Positions 15,099 through 24,275 of a DNA stretch of 60,062 nucleotides are shown piece after piece. Numbering within the stretch: position 1 is the stretch's first letter; each line of letters begins with the position of its first letter. The notes beneath the pieces are model-generated. The model was not told where the DNA came from and ran no database searches. It was given only the letters and a program-made list of their open reading frames with translations. The position numbers were made by a program, and so were the translations under genes. This DNA is from CAYRYU01 sp964428355 (GTDB taxonomy: Bacteria; Muiribacteriota; Ozemobacteria; Ozemobacterales; Ozemobacteraceae): contig CAYRYU010000040.1 in assembly GCA_964428355.1 (NCBI GenBank), positions 1-60,062 of the forward strand, written 5' to 3'.

Positions 15099-18093
15099 GT
15101 CCGGTATCTCCGAAACCGACTACGATGAGTGTCACGTCATCTCCCGGCGAGGCGTCCCAGTCGCAGTATGCCTTGAACAACCGTTCGTAGAAGACTCGGG
15201 GTTCGGGATCGTAGGTGCTGCGCGCCAGTTCCTGGAGCCGGTTGTACCCGAGGGGTTCGTCCTTCCTGTCCCGGGCCTCGACAATTCCATCGGTGTAGAA
15301 CAGGATCGAGTCCCCTGGTTGGAGTTTCAGCTCCTCGCACTTGATTCTCGCGGTCTTCATCGCTCCGAGCGGCATGCCCGGGATCTCGATGAAACTCGCC
15401 TTTTCGGCCGTGGGCCGCACCAGGATTGGGAAACAGTGGCCGGCATTCGCGATGGTGCAGAGTCCGGTGTCCCCATCGAAAAGAGCATACTGGAACGTCA
15501 TCATCCGTTTCATCGACTTCCGCTGGAGGCTGTGAATCAGAGAGTTGAGGGAGGTCGTAAGATTCTTCGGATTCTCCCTGGCTTCCCCGCCGATCAGGAC
15601 GGTCGCCTTCGCCATGGCCATGACCAGTGCGGCAGGGACCCCGTGACCGGCGACGTCGCCCATCACCACGCCGATCTTTCCATCCCCCACCGGAAAGAAG
15701 TCGAAATAGTCGCCCCCCAGCTCCATCATCGCGATGCTCTTTCCGTAAACCCGAAGGTTCCTTCCCTTGAGAGCTTGTTCGGGAAACAGGCTCTCCTGAA
15801 CGATTCGGGCGACCTGGAGCTCCTCGAGACCCTCCATCACCTGGTTGAACACCTGGCCAAGTCTTCCAAGCTCGTCCTGGTCGAGTTCGGGGATACGGTG
15901 CTGGAAACGGTGCTCCTGGATGGCCACGGCCGCCTCCCCAAGCGACCGGACGGGGTCGAGGAACTGGAAAGCAAGCATCTGGCCGATCCCGAAGGTCAGC
16001 AGGAGGCTGAGAAGGGAGAAAGCGACCAACCTTATCCGCATCCCTGACATCACCTTCTCGATCTCGGAAATGGGGAAAAGGCTCACGAGCGCTGTTCCGA
16101 TCAAGGTCTTTCCTGCGATCCCCACACCGACGAAGTCACGGTCCTGGAGGCGGATCTCGCGTGAAAACGCGCTGCGGAGGCTTCGCGTCTTGCGCAGGAG
16201 GGTCTTGACGTCCTCGGAAACACGCCCCTGGAGCGGAAAGACCCGATCGGAATTCTCCGTCTGCGCCAGGATCCGGACGTCGCTCCGGTTCCGCGAAAGC
16301 TGCTCGAGGGTTTCGCCCAGATACAACCGGTTGATCGTCTCCTCGTCCCATTGGAGGATCAGGAACAGCTGGTAGGGGCGGGTGCCCCCCCGGACTCCCT
16401 GGTAATAGGTCCATCGGGCGGTCTGGCCCATGTAGTTGCGCCGGATCGATCCCCGGATGACGATCCCGAGCTGAAGCAGGTTCCGTGAGGGCTTGGGCAT
16501 GGAAAGGCTGCCCGGAGTTTCTTCATCCTCTTCGATCACCTGTTCCTCGTCAATCCCCCCATTCCAAAAGCCGAGCATCGCCTTCCCGAGGGTTCTCATG
16601 ACCGGGGAGGAGGTCTTGAGCTGCTCGACTCCACCCCTGCACCACCCCCCGGCCAGCCCTCCGCCCTCATCGATGAGAAAGACCGATGCGGGCTCCAGCG
16701 AGGAAACATCCGTCAGAAGGTGCTTGATGTCCTCCTTGTCACAGACCCTTCCCGCCATCCTCCCGTCGAACGCCTCCAGGCGGGCCGCAAGGTCTTCCTC
16801 CATCCGGCGGAGGGTTCCCATGAAACGGGCATCGATCCGGCCCAAAACCTGTTCCCCCTCTATCCGCAGGTTGTTCTCGATGGCGGCCCGTTTCTGCTGC
16901 AGATAGTCGACCCCGAGGAAAAGCAGGACGAGCAGCGGAAGGCCGTTCGCATAGAAGAACAACAACGCGAGCTTCCACCGGATGGAAAAGAACCCGCCCG
17001 TCCCGAACCAGATCCAGAGCAGGACGATCGGGATCGCAATCGCCGGAATGAGGATCTGGATGAAGCGGTTCTTCTTGACGGCGGCCGGAGAAGCCAGAAG
17101 ACGCGACTTGGGAAGGACCGCGATCCCCCTCAGGCGGGGGGAAATCCGCCTGATATGGATCATGAAGCGGGGTGTCTCGACGAACGGTTCGGCCGAGGTT
17201 TCGAACTCGAGCAGGGCCGGAGTCACCGATTTGGGATCGATCCTGACGCCGGGAAAGACCGGCGCACCGGGGTTCTCCACCCAGGCCAGCCCCAGCGCGG
17301 CATCGCCGTGTCGGCGGCGCTTGTTCCTCTTCCTCATAAGCCATTCCAGGAAGTCGGTGGACCGGGTCGTCTTCCGGTGGAGGAAGCTCAGGATTCCAAC
17401 CTTCCGCCCCACGTGGAACCAGAAATAGGTCCGGGTCGGGTCGAAATCGGAGAGGATCACCGACGGGGGCGGATTCCGCTGGAAGGGAAGCGAAAGCAGC
17501 CCGGGAAAGAAGAGCCTGCCCAGGAAGGAAGAAAACACCTTCTTTCCCTCCGAAAAATCGGGAAGCGAATCGATTGGTTGGGGGACCGGGGCCATGAAAT
17601 TCCGGCTGACCTCCTTCAGGCCGCTCCATGCCTTTTTCAGGACGTAGCGGTATCCGGAGAAATCGGTCAGATCATCGACAGGCTTTCCTTCCCTGTCCCA
17701 GACCACGAACCGGAAGTAACCCGGGAACTCCTTCTTGAGACGCGGGATCGCCCGTCTCAGGTATGCCACAGGGTCGGGGGAACGTTCCGCTTTTGCCCAG
17801 ATCCTTTTGAGCATGGCATGGGCGAACCATTCCCCCTTCTTGCATGATTCGATCCGGTCAAGGCCCTGGTCCAGCCTTCGCACGAGGTCCGAACGCTCGT
17901 TGCCGACCTTCAGGTCGATCAGGTGGTCCAGGCCCAGCCAGACCAGGGCGATCGGAAAGACGATGAAGATCACGGCCACCACGATCCAGGAAAGAGCGGA
18001 AAGGCGCGCCAGGAGCCTTGATCCGGATTCGACAACTCCCTTCAGCGAAGCCACGCCTCCTCCCCAGCCGGAGCGTTCCCTCCGGCCCCTCAT
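15091..18093 (-). CDS. Transmembrane SpoIIE-type PP2C phosphatase with HAMP (copy 2 of 3)
   Basis: A 1000-residue paralogue of its downstream neighbour with the same plan: TM near 35-57, extracytoplasmic region, TMs near 345-370 and 378-400 (KLALLFFYANGLPLLVLLF), second extracytoplasmic region, TM near 685-710, HAMP ending GLEELQVARIVQ (about 755), and the SpoIIE domain. Catalytic motifs are intact: GGDYFDFF, GDVAGHG, YTDGIVEA, DDVTLIV. The ATG at 18093 is used here; a GTG 13 codons in (18054) directly follows GGAGGAGG and is an alternative start. A TAGAAT box at 18129-18124, with a weak TTTCAT 17 bp upstream, may be the promoter of the pair. The divergent gene at 18247 is unrelated. Confidence 0.9.
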   Translation of the reverse strand: MRGRRERSGWGGGVASLKGVVESGSRLLARLSALSWIVVAVIFIVFPIALVWLGLDHLIDLKVGNERSDLVRRLDQGLDRIESCKKGEWFAHAMLKRIWAKAERSPDPVAYLRRAIPRLKKEFPGYFRFVVWDREGKPVDDLTDFSGYRYVLKKAWSGLKEVSRNFMAPVPQPIDSLPDFSEGKKVFSSFLGRLFFPGLLSLPFQRNPPPSVILSDFDPTRTYFWFHVGRKVGILSFLHRKTTRSTDFLEWLMRKRNKRRRHGDAALGLAWVENPGAPVFPGVRIDPKSVTPALLEFETSAEPFVETPRFMIHIRRISPRLRGIAVLPKSRLLASPAAVKKNRFIQILIPAIAIPIVLLWIWFGTGGFFSIRWKLALLFFYANGLPLLVLLFLGVDYLQQKRAAIENNLRIEGEQVLGRIDARFMGTLRRMEEDLAARLEAFDGRMAGRVCDKEDIKHLLTDVSSLEPASVFLIDEGGGLAGGWCRGGVEQLKTSSPVMRTLGKAMLGFWNGGIDEEQVIEEDEETPGSLSMPKPSRNLLQLGIVIRGSIRRNYMGQTARWTYYQGVRGGTRPYQLFLILQWDEETINRLYLGETLEQLSRNRSDVRILAQTENSDRVFPLQGRVSEDVKTLLRKTRSLRSAFSREIRLQDRDFVGVGIAGKTLIGTALVSLFPISEIEKVMSGMRIRLVAFSLLSLLLTFGIGQMLAFQFLDPVRSLGEAAVAIQEHRFQHRIPELDQDELGRLGQVFNQVMEGLEELQVARIVQESLFPEQALKGRNLRVYGKSIAMMELGGDYFDFFPVGDGKIGVVMGDVAGHGVPAALVMAMAKATVLIGGEARENPKNLTTSLNSLIHSLQRKSMKRMMTFQYALFDGDTGLCTIANAGHCFPILVRPTAEKASFIEIPGMPLGAMKTARIKCEELKLQPGDSILFYTDGIVEARDRKDEPLGYNRLQELARSTYDPEPRVFYERLFKAYCDWDASPGDDVTLIVVGFGDTGRG

Positions 18094-18246
18094 GTCGCCC
18101 GCAGCCGGGGCAACGCAAGGGGAATTCTACCTCAGAATCCCCGAAAATGAAACAATTGCGGGGGCCTTCCGGATCGGATATCCTGGATCCATCACGAGCC
18201 TCACCAGCGTTCCGGTGGAGCCGAGACAACAGGAGGGCATTGAGCC

Positions 18247-18540
18247 ATGATGGTCGTCGGACTGGGAAAACCCCGCCCCGGTGTTCCAATGGAGAAGGTT
18301 TTTACCAAGGTCAGGGAAGAGGTGACCATGGGCTGGGACCTCTATTCCAAAGGAATCTTCCGCCAGCTGCTCTACAGGCATGACGAGGGTGGAGTGGTCA
18401 TCATCATGGAAGTGAAGGACATGGACGAGGCGAAGAGGATCACCGCAAAGATGCCCATGGTCGAGGCGGGCCTGACGGAGTGGGAGCTGATTCCGGTCGG
18501 TCCCTTCACGCATTTCGAGGCACTCTTCCCGAAAGAGTGA
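18247..18540 (+). CDS. Small ferredoxin-fold protein, muconolactone-isomerase-like
   Basis: A 97-residue protein with the beta-alpha-beta pattern of the dimeric alpha/beta barrel superfamily. VVIIMEVKDMDEAKRITAKMPMVEAGLTEWELIPVG matches the small family related to muconolactone delta-isomerase and YciI, split here as VVIIMEVKDMDEAKRI and AGLTEWELIPVGPF. It sits between two divergent or convergent phosphatase genes, with GGAGGG ten bases before the ATG. Members are often annotated by fold only, and no aromatic degradation genes are near. A regulatory or minor metabolic role is as likely as isomerase activity. Confidence 0.65.
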   Translation: MMVVGLGKPRPGVPMEKVFTKVREEVTMGWDLYSKGIFRQLLYRHDEGGVVIIMEVKDMDEAKRITAKMPMVEAGLTEWELIPVGPFTHFEALFPKE

Positions 18541-18565
18541 CCGGATGACCGGGTGATGCCGGGCC

Positions 18566-18637
18566 GATCATGCCGATCAGGCTGATCATGCCGATCATGC
18601 TGATCATGCCGACCAGGCTGATCCGGCTGATCAGGCC
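18566..18637. repeat. Eight tandem copies of a 9-bp repeat
   Basis: Units read GATCATGCC, GATCAGGCT, GATCATGCC, GATCATGCT, GATCATGCC, GACCAGGCT, GATCCGGCT, GATCAGGCC. Phase is perfect over 72 bp. The last unit contains the TGA stop of the phosphatase gene on the minus strand, so the array occupies the 3' end and downstream spacer of that gene. Seven of eight units carry GAT-C variants and many are TGATCA palindromes. Confidence 0.85.
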
Positions 18638-21480
18638 GGCGGCTCGCTCGTCAAAAGCATCAGGGTAATGTCGTCCTCCTGGGGAATACCCCCCGTGAGG
18701 TTCTGTTGCCATGCCACGATCGCCGGGAGCCTGTCCAGGCCGGGGTTTTCCAAGAACCGGTTCAGGACGGGAATCAGATACTCGTATCCGATCTGTTTCT
18801 GGGTTCCCGGAATCATCGGTTCGATCAAGCCGTCGGTGTAGAAAAACACCGAGTCCCCTTTTTCGAGCCTGACGGAATCTCGCTCGTAAACGGACTTTGA
18901 CCTCGAACCCAGGGGAAAACCCCTGGTATGGAGGAAGCTTGGGGGCTGGCCTTTCCGAAGCAGGATGGGGGAATTGTGGCCGGCATTGGAATATGAGAGA
19001 ATGCGGGTCTCCGTGTCGAGCAGCGCGACGAAGCAGGTCATCAGCCTCTTCTTGAGCAGGACCCTGGCCAGGACCCTGTTCGCGGTTCCCAGGATCTCCA
19101 CCGGGTCGGGGTTCCCCTCCACGGCTATCTCCACTATGGCCTTTGCCATCGCCATCACCAGTGCGGCGGGGACGCCGTGGCCGGTGACGTCCCCTATCAC
19201 CATAAGGAGTCTCCCCCCGGGAAGAGCTTTCATCTCGAAATAGTCCCCCCCGAGCTGGGTCGCCGAGCGGGAAAGACCCTCGAGCCTGAAACCGTTGACG
19301 CTCAATCCCTCGCCGGGGAAAAGGCTCTCCTGGACTATCCGCGCGACCTCCAGGTCCGACAACCCCCCCATCACGTCGTTGAAGGCTCCAGCAAGATGGC
19401 CGAGTTCATCGTATCCCGAAAAGGGGATCCTGTACTGGAACATGCGGTTCCGTAACGCCTCGACTCCCAGGGAAAGGTGACCGATCGGAACCAGGAAGTT
19501 ACGCGACAGGACCAGTCCAAGGAAGAGGCTGATGGAGACCGAGATGATCATGAAGAACACCATCTTTTTCCTCAACCCCTCGACCTCCGCACGGATTCCC
19601 TTTTCCGACCCGACACCGAGAAGACTGAACTCCTTCATTTCCTTGGGTTTGATCCCGGTCAGGAGAAGTTCTTCGTTTTTGCCGCGGTAGGTCCCCCGGA
19701 CCGTACCCTTTCCGGCCTCGACCCCTTCCCCGAACCTGAGGACCTCCCACTGGAAACGGCCGATGGCAGGGATGACCTTGTCCCGGATATGATTGAAGGC
19801 GAAAATGCGTATCCCCGGAGAGTGTCTCCTCACTGCAACAAGGTTCCGCATGAGGAAGAACTCCTCGAGGTCGTCCCGCCTCCAGATCGCCAGCACCAGC
19901 CTTTGGACGGTTCCACTGCCGTCCTCGAGCGGAAAGATCATGGTTCCGATTTCCTCTCCGGCGAGGGAAACGTCCGTGATCTTGCCGAACCCCTTGATGA
20001 GATCGAGCGCAAGGTTCTTCCCGTTTCTCCCGAACTCCGAAATGAGGCTCAGGCGATCGATCTTGGGGGCTCCGTTCCGTGGGTTGAGGTTCTGGAAAAC
20101 GCTCTGGATGAGCTCCGAGACGATGGGGCTCCGCCCAGGATCGTCGTGTTCGTTTTCGAGCATCCAGAGAGGCTTCCGGCTGTTTCCCCAGACCGAAAGG
20201 AAGGTCGGTTTCATCCTCCGCTTGATGTCGTGCAGGGTTCGGATGAGCTCGGACCATTCCCACGAGGTTTCGAACCGTTTCCCGCCCAGGCTTCTCCCGA
20301 TCTCGATCTCGAGGTTCTGACGGATCCTTGGGAACCGCGCGTCGAAGGCCCGGAGATCCCGCTCCATCTCCTCATGGAACTCCTGTATCCGTGTCCCGTA
20401 AAGCTGTCCCAGGTATCCCCAGCCCGTGAAGATCACGAGGGAAAGAGGCACTCCACAGGCAAAGGCGAAAAGAAGCACGAGCTTCCACCTGATCGAGAAT
20501 GCGAATCCAAGCTTGCGCACGAGGATGACCCGCGAGACGAGAACCAGCAGCCCGAACACCACCGACCCCAACATGGCGGTGCCCAAGCGCAGGAGTTCGA
20601 TGGAAAGCGCGAATGAGACCGGGCATGAGACCCAGAGCCTCATCTGGGAGTCGACCGGAGCAACGCAGAACAACCGGTCGGAAAGAATTGTCCTCCCCCG
20701 TCCAGTTCGCTCGAACTCGCCGAGCGCAAGCGCCAGATCGGGGGGGATCTCGGCCCCCCCCTGCAGGGAAACGAGCCCGAGTGAAATGTCCCCGGCCCGC
20801 CCGGTCCTGACTATCCTGGCAATGGTTTCCCTCAGGCTGGAATACGGAAACTCGCTGTTCGTGGAAACCCGCGCGACCAGGCATCTGGTGCGATTGGTCG
20901 CGTAGAAGAAATACTGGTTCTTGCCCGGCAGGGAAACCTCGTATAGCCGCCCCTGGTCGGTCCCGAAATTGTCGAGATTTGCACGGGGCCCTATGAATGC
21001 CTTTACGACAGGCCAAACCCTCTCAACGTCCGAGGTGGGTTGCTTTTTCCTTGCGAGCTTGTCGGCAACCTCCACAAGTTTTTTCAGGGCGAATCTGGAA
21101 TCGGGAAGGTCCGATAACCCGTGCAGGATGTTTCCGGAAAGGTCGCACACGTGGAACGTGAGAATGCCGGGAAAAGCCTTCCGGAGGTAATCAAGGGACC
21201 TCTTGAGTTTCCGGTCGGTGAAATCCTTTTTTTGCATGGAATTCCAGACAGCCCGAAGGCGGTCTCCCAGATATGACCGGGGGTCCTGCCTCTTCAAAAC
21301 CTCGAGCTGGACCTTTTCGAGGCGGCCGAAAGCCGCCCGGACCGAGTCGGAATACCGGAGATCGGCGTATCTGCCGATCCCGAAGCAAAAAAGGAGAAGA
21401 GGAAGACCGAAAAAGACGAGCATGGCCACCGCCCAGGTCGAAAACTCCCCGAGCGTCCCTTTTTCAACTTCCCCCTTCAA
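18631..21480 (-). CDS. Transmembrane SpoIIE-type PP2C phosphatase with HAMP (copy 3 of 3)
   Basis: A 949-residue paralogue of the two phosphatases downstream, separated from them by a small plus-strand gene. The plan is the same: TM near 17-38, extracytoplasmic domain, TMs near 290-315 and 330-355 (KLVLLFAFACGVPLSLVIF), second extracytoplasmic domain, TM near 640-660, HAMP, SpoIIE domain. PP2C motifs are complete: GGDYFEMK, GDVTGHG, YTDGLIEP, DDITLMLL. The start at 21480 is TTG; the next methionine is 18 codons in, already inside the first TM. The 3' end runs into a 9-bp tandem repeat. Divergent from the histidine kinase gene, with which it shares a 211-bp intergenic region. Confidence 0.88.
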   Translation of the reverse strand: MKGEVEKGTLGEFSTWAVAMLVFFGLPLLLFCFGIGRYADLRYSDSVRAAFGRLEKVQLEVLKRQDPRSYLGDRLRAVWNSMQKKDFTDRKLKRSLDYLRKAFPGILTFHVCDLSGNILHGLSDLPDSRFALKKLVEVADKLARKKQPTSDVERVWPVVKAFIGPRANLDNFGTDQGRLYEVSLPGKNQYFFYATNRTRCLVARVSTNSEFPYSSLRETIARIVRTGRAGDISLGLVSLQGGAEIPPDLALALGEFERTGRGRTILSDRLFCVAPVDSQMRLWVSCPVSFALSIELLRLGTAMLGSVVFGLLVLVSRVILVRKLGFAFSIRWKLVLLFAFACGVPLSLVIFTGWGYLGQLYGTRIQEFHEEMERDLRAFDARFPRIRQNLEIEIGRSLGGKRFETSWEWSELIRTLHDIKRRMKPTFLSVWGNSRKPLWMLENEHDDPGRSPIVSELIQSVFQNLNPRNGAPKIDRLSLISEFGRNGKNLALDLIKGFGKITDVSLAGEEIGTMIFPLEDGSGTVQRLVLAIWRRDDLEEFFLMRNLVAVRRHSPGIRIFAFNHIRDKVIPAIGRFQWEVLRFGEGVEAGKGTVRGTYRGKNEELLLTGIKPKEMKEFSLLGVGSEKGIRAEVEGLRKKMVFFMIISVSISLFLGLVLSRNFLVPIGHLSLGVEALRNRMFQYRIPFSGYDELGHLAGAFNDVMGGLSDLEVARIVQESLFPGEGLSVNGFRLEGLSRSATQLGGDYFEMKALPGGRLLMVIGDVTGHGVPAALVMAMAKAIVEIAVEGNPDPVEILGTANRVLARVLLKKRLMTCFVALLDTETRILSYSNAGHNSPILLRKGQPPSFLHTRGFPLGSRSKSVYERDSVRLEKGDSVFFYTDGLIEPMIPGTQKQIGYEYLIPVLNRFLENPGLDRLPAIVAWQQNLTGGIPQEDDITLMLLTSEPPA

Positions 21481-21578
21481 CTCCCCTCGACCTCCCCCGC
21501 CGGATTCATTTCAAGACGCAAGTCTACATCATTCCGTGCGAATTCGCCTAGCCCGGATGGCGCAATACAGCCAACCCA

Positions 21579-21587
21579 TGCTAGAAT
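21579..21587 (+). promoter_or_regulatory. Extended -10 promoter of the kinase-regulator pair
   Basis: TGC followed by TAGAAT (21582-21587) forms an extended -10, like that of the radical SAM gene at 2886. No good -35 is visible at 17 bp, as is common for extended -10 promoters. The start would be near 21594, about 98 nt before the TTG at 21692. Confidence 0.45.
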
Positions 21588-21691
21588 GAGCCCGTAATTC
21601 GGGAACGGAGCTTCCTTCGCTCCAACTGTCGGTTTGGGGTTCCCGGAGACGCAGCGGCGCCCGGAAACCCATCCGAATCAAGGGGAGACTG

Positions 21692-23461
21692 TTGTCGAAG
21701 AAAACGGAAGCCAGGCATCCTTCCCAGCTGAGAAGGGCGTCGCGTGGGATTCCCCGGCCGGCCCTGGAAACCCGGATCGAAGAACTGCGCCGCGAAGTGG
21801 ATGAACTCCGGACCGAAAGAGCGGGATTCGTCGACCTGTATGACAACGCTCCGATGGGATATTTCACCCTTGGGGCAAACGGGATGATCCTCGAGGCGAA
21901 CCTGACCGCGGCGAATCTTTTTGGGATCGAAAGGGAGAGCCTTTTGAACAGGCCGTTTTCGGGCCTTGTCGACCCGGCGTCCCTGAAAGCATTCCAGTTC
22001 CATCTGAAAAAGGCGATGAAGGGCGGCCCCCAGGAAGGCTGTGAGCTGGGTTTCCGAAAATGCTCCGGGGCGTCCTTTTTCGGTCACCTGGAAAGCCTTC
22101 CGGTTCTCCCTTCCAACCTTTCCACCCCCCCCCGGATTCGAGTCACCGTCATCGACATCACCGGGAGAAAGCTGGCAGAGAACTCCCTCAGGGAAACCGC
22201 AAAGCGCAATGAGCTGCTCCTGAACCTGCTCCCCCATCCCGCAATTCTCCTCGACAGGAACCGCAAAATACTGGCTGCGAACAGATTGGCCAAAAAGAAC
22301 GGCGTCGTTGTCGGGCATTCCTTCTCCTCCTCCCAAAGCCGCCCCTCCCACGTGATCGGGGAAAAATCCCGGAAGGCCCGGGAGGAAGCTGACGTGGCGG
22401 GCCCGCAGGGAGTTTTCCTCGTTCCCCAAGGGGAGAATTCCCCGGAAAGGCTGTCTTCCGTCATCGAAGACTCGAACGATGCAGTCACGGTCCTGGACCT
22501 CGAGGGGGGAATCAAGGCATGGAACAGCAGGGCGGAAAAGATCTACGGCTATACGGAAGCCGAAGCCCTGAAAATGACGATCTACGACCTGGTGCCTTCC
22601 CGCCTGAAAAAGGGGACCCGAGATCTGCTGAGGGACGTGGCGGCAGGGGTGTTGTGCCCCCCTTTCGAAACCAGGCGGGTTGCCAAGGATGGGTGTCTCG
22701 TCGACGTCTGGCTTACCGTCACAAGGCTGGTCAGGGGGGACCAGATCGTCGCAGTTGCGACCACGGAGAGGGACATAACGGACCAGAACCGTTTGCTGGA
22801 CTCGATCAAGAAACTCCCCCAACGAATCATCCTTGCACAAGAGAAGGAGCGCAAACGGGTCTCCCAGGAAATCCATTCGGATTTCGGCCAATCCCTCATC
22901 GCGTTGAAGATGCTCGTCAGCTTTTCCGCTTCCACGATGGTCGATCCGCCCGCGGAGGTCAAGCTTCTGATCGAGGAGATCAAGAAGCGCCTGGGAAGGA
23001 TCATCAAGAGGGCCAGGGACCTCGCGCACGAACTGGCACCGCCGAGCTTGAAATACGTCGGTCTTGTACAGGCCATCCAGAACCTGGTCGATTCTCAGGG
23101 CGGCCAGAGGAGGCTGAAGATCTCCTTCGAGCACCGGAACCTCGATTCCATCGCTTTCAAGGGGAGAGATATCATCATCTTCCGGATCGTCCAGGAAGCC
23201 CTGAACAACATTTTCAAGCACGCCAGGGCCACCAGAGCCAGGATCAAGGCCGTCGCCAGAAAATCCACCTTCTTCCTGGAAATTTGCGATAACGGCAAGG
23301 GCTTCGTCCCCGCCGCCCCGCGGAGATCGGGGGGGCTGGGCCTCGATCTGATGAGGGAGCAGGCGGTCCTCATCCACGGCAGCCTGAGCATCGATTCCTG
23401 CCAGGGAAAGGGCACCACCATCAGGATTTCCGTTCCGATAAGGGATCGGGGTAGTCGATGA
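21692..23461 (+). CDS. Soluble PAS-type histidine kinase of the NarL/DegS class
   Basis: A 589-residue cytoplasmic kinase without transmembrane segments. It has an N-terminal coiled coil (IEELRREVDELRTER), a PAS domain (about 45-160, LYDNAPMGYFTLGANG), a second degenerate PAS-like region (about 165-250), a third PAS (about 252-370, SSVIEDSNDAVTVLDLEGG), then HisKA_3 with KRVSQEIHSDFGQSLI (the His is the phosphorylation site). A GHKL ATPase domain follows with EALNNIFKHA (N box), CDNGKGF (G1) and GGLGLDLM. The start is TTG with GGGGAG six bases upstream. It overlaps the response regulator gene by ATGA, giving a coupled two-component pair. No input ligand is evident. Confidence 0.9.
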   Translation: MSKKTEARHPSQLRRASRGIPRPALETRIEELRREVDELRTERAGFVDLYDNAPMGYFTLGANGMILEANLTAANLFGIERESLLNRPFSGLVDPASLKAFQFHLKKAMKGGPQEGCELGFRKCSGASFFGHLESLPVLPSNLSTPPRIRVTVIDITGRKLAENSLRETAKRNELLLNLLPHPAILLDRNRKILAANRLAKKNGVVVGHSFSSSQSRPSHVIGEKSRKAREEADVAGPQGVFLVPQGENSPERLSSVIEDSNDAVTVLDLEGGIKAWNSRAEKIYGYTEAEALKMTIYDLVPSRLKKGTRDLLRDVAAGVLCPPFETRRVAKDGCLVDVWLTVTRLVRGDQIVAVATTERDITDQNRLLDSIKKLPQRIILAQEKERKRVSQEIHSDFGQSLIALKMLVSFSASTMVDPPAEVKLLIEEIKKRLGRIIKRARDLAHELAPPSLKYVGLVQAIQNLVDSQGGQRRLKISFEHRNLDSIAFKGRDIIIFRIVQEALNNIFKHARATRARIKAVARKSTFFLEICDNGKGFVPAAPRRSGGLGLDLMREQAVLIHGSLSIDSCQGKGTTIRISVPIRDRGSR

Positions 23462-24102
23462 AAAGCGCCAGAATCATCATCGCGGATGACCACGCCATCC
23501 TGCGGGAGGGCATGAGGAGCATCCTTGGACGTTGCCCCGAGTGGAAAGTCGTGGGTGAAGCCAGGAACGGGAAAGAACTCCTGTCACTGCTGGAAAAGGT
23601 CGGTTGTGACGTCGTCATCCTGGATATCGCGATGCCGGAGATGGACGGCCTGACCGCCCTGAACCAGATATCCGGCCGGTATCCCGGAATCAAGGTTCTC
23701 GTTTTGTCCATGCTGAACGATTTCGCCCATTTCTCCCGGGCGAAGGCATTGGGGGCCGCAGGTTACATGGGCAAGGAGGACGCGGGAGACGAACTTGCCA
23801 ATGCTGTCGAGAGAATCCTGGCAGGTAGACTCTACGTTTCCCCGTCCGTGGTATCCCTTCTGGGGGAACGGCAGATTCACCAGATGGAAAAGGGGAACTC
23901 TCCATCGATCGAGGTCCTGACGCGAAGGGAGAAACAGGTCCTGGTAATGATTGCCGGTGGAATGACGAACAGGAAGATCGCGGTTGAATTGGGGATCAGC
24001 GTTCACACCGTCGAAAACCACCGGGCTCACATTGCTGAGAAGCTGGGGGCAAAGAACGTCGCCGCCCTCGTCAAATTCGCGATGGAGAAGGGCCTGGTCT
24101 AG
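23458..24102 (+). CDS. NarL/FixJ-family response regulator
   Basis: A 214-residue DNA-binding regulator. The receiver has the acidic pair in IIIADDHAILREG, phospho-acceptor Asp in VVILDIAMPEMDG (about residue 60), Ser in LVLSMLNDF and Lys in GYMGKEDA. The output domain is a LuxR-type HTH with LTRREKQVLVMIAGGMTNRKIA and ISVHTVENHRAHI. It is translationally coupled by an ATGA overlap to the kinase upstream, its obvious partner. Targets are unknown; the adjacent divergent phosphatase gene is one candidate. Confidence 0.93.
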   Translation: MKSARIIIADDHAILREGMRSILGRCPEWKVVGEARNGKELLSLLEKVGCDVVILDIAMPEMDGLTALNQISGRYPGIKVLVLSMLNDFAHFSRAKALGAAGYMGKEDAGDELANAVERILAGRLYVSPSVVSLLGERQIHQMEKGNSPSIEVLTRREKQVLVMIAGGMTNRKIAVELGISVHTVENHRAHIAEKLGAKNVAALVKFAMEKGLV

Positions 24103-24275
24103 CTCCCAATTCCCTGTTCATTCTTCCCATGCCTGCCTGACAAGGCACCTGCTCCCGGAATCCCCGGGCACTCCTTATGGCGTGCGCACCCGGCAGTTGC
24201 GTATGGTCCATTCTCACTATATTTGTCCCCATTTCAAACGATTTCCCTGATCCGTGGACTCGGCAATAATTGGGT

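Noticed and set aside
18566..18637. CRISPR array
   Set aside because: The units are contiguous 9-mers without spacers.
24103..24275. Promoter or RNA in the gap before the pseudo-receiver
   Set aside because: No convincing promoter boxes, hairpin or conserved RNA motif was seen in these 173 bases.
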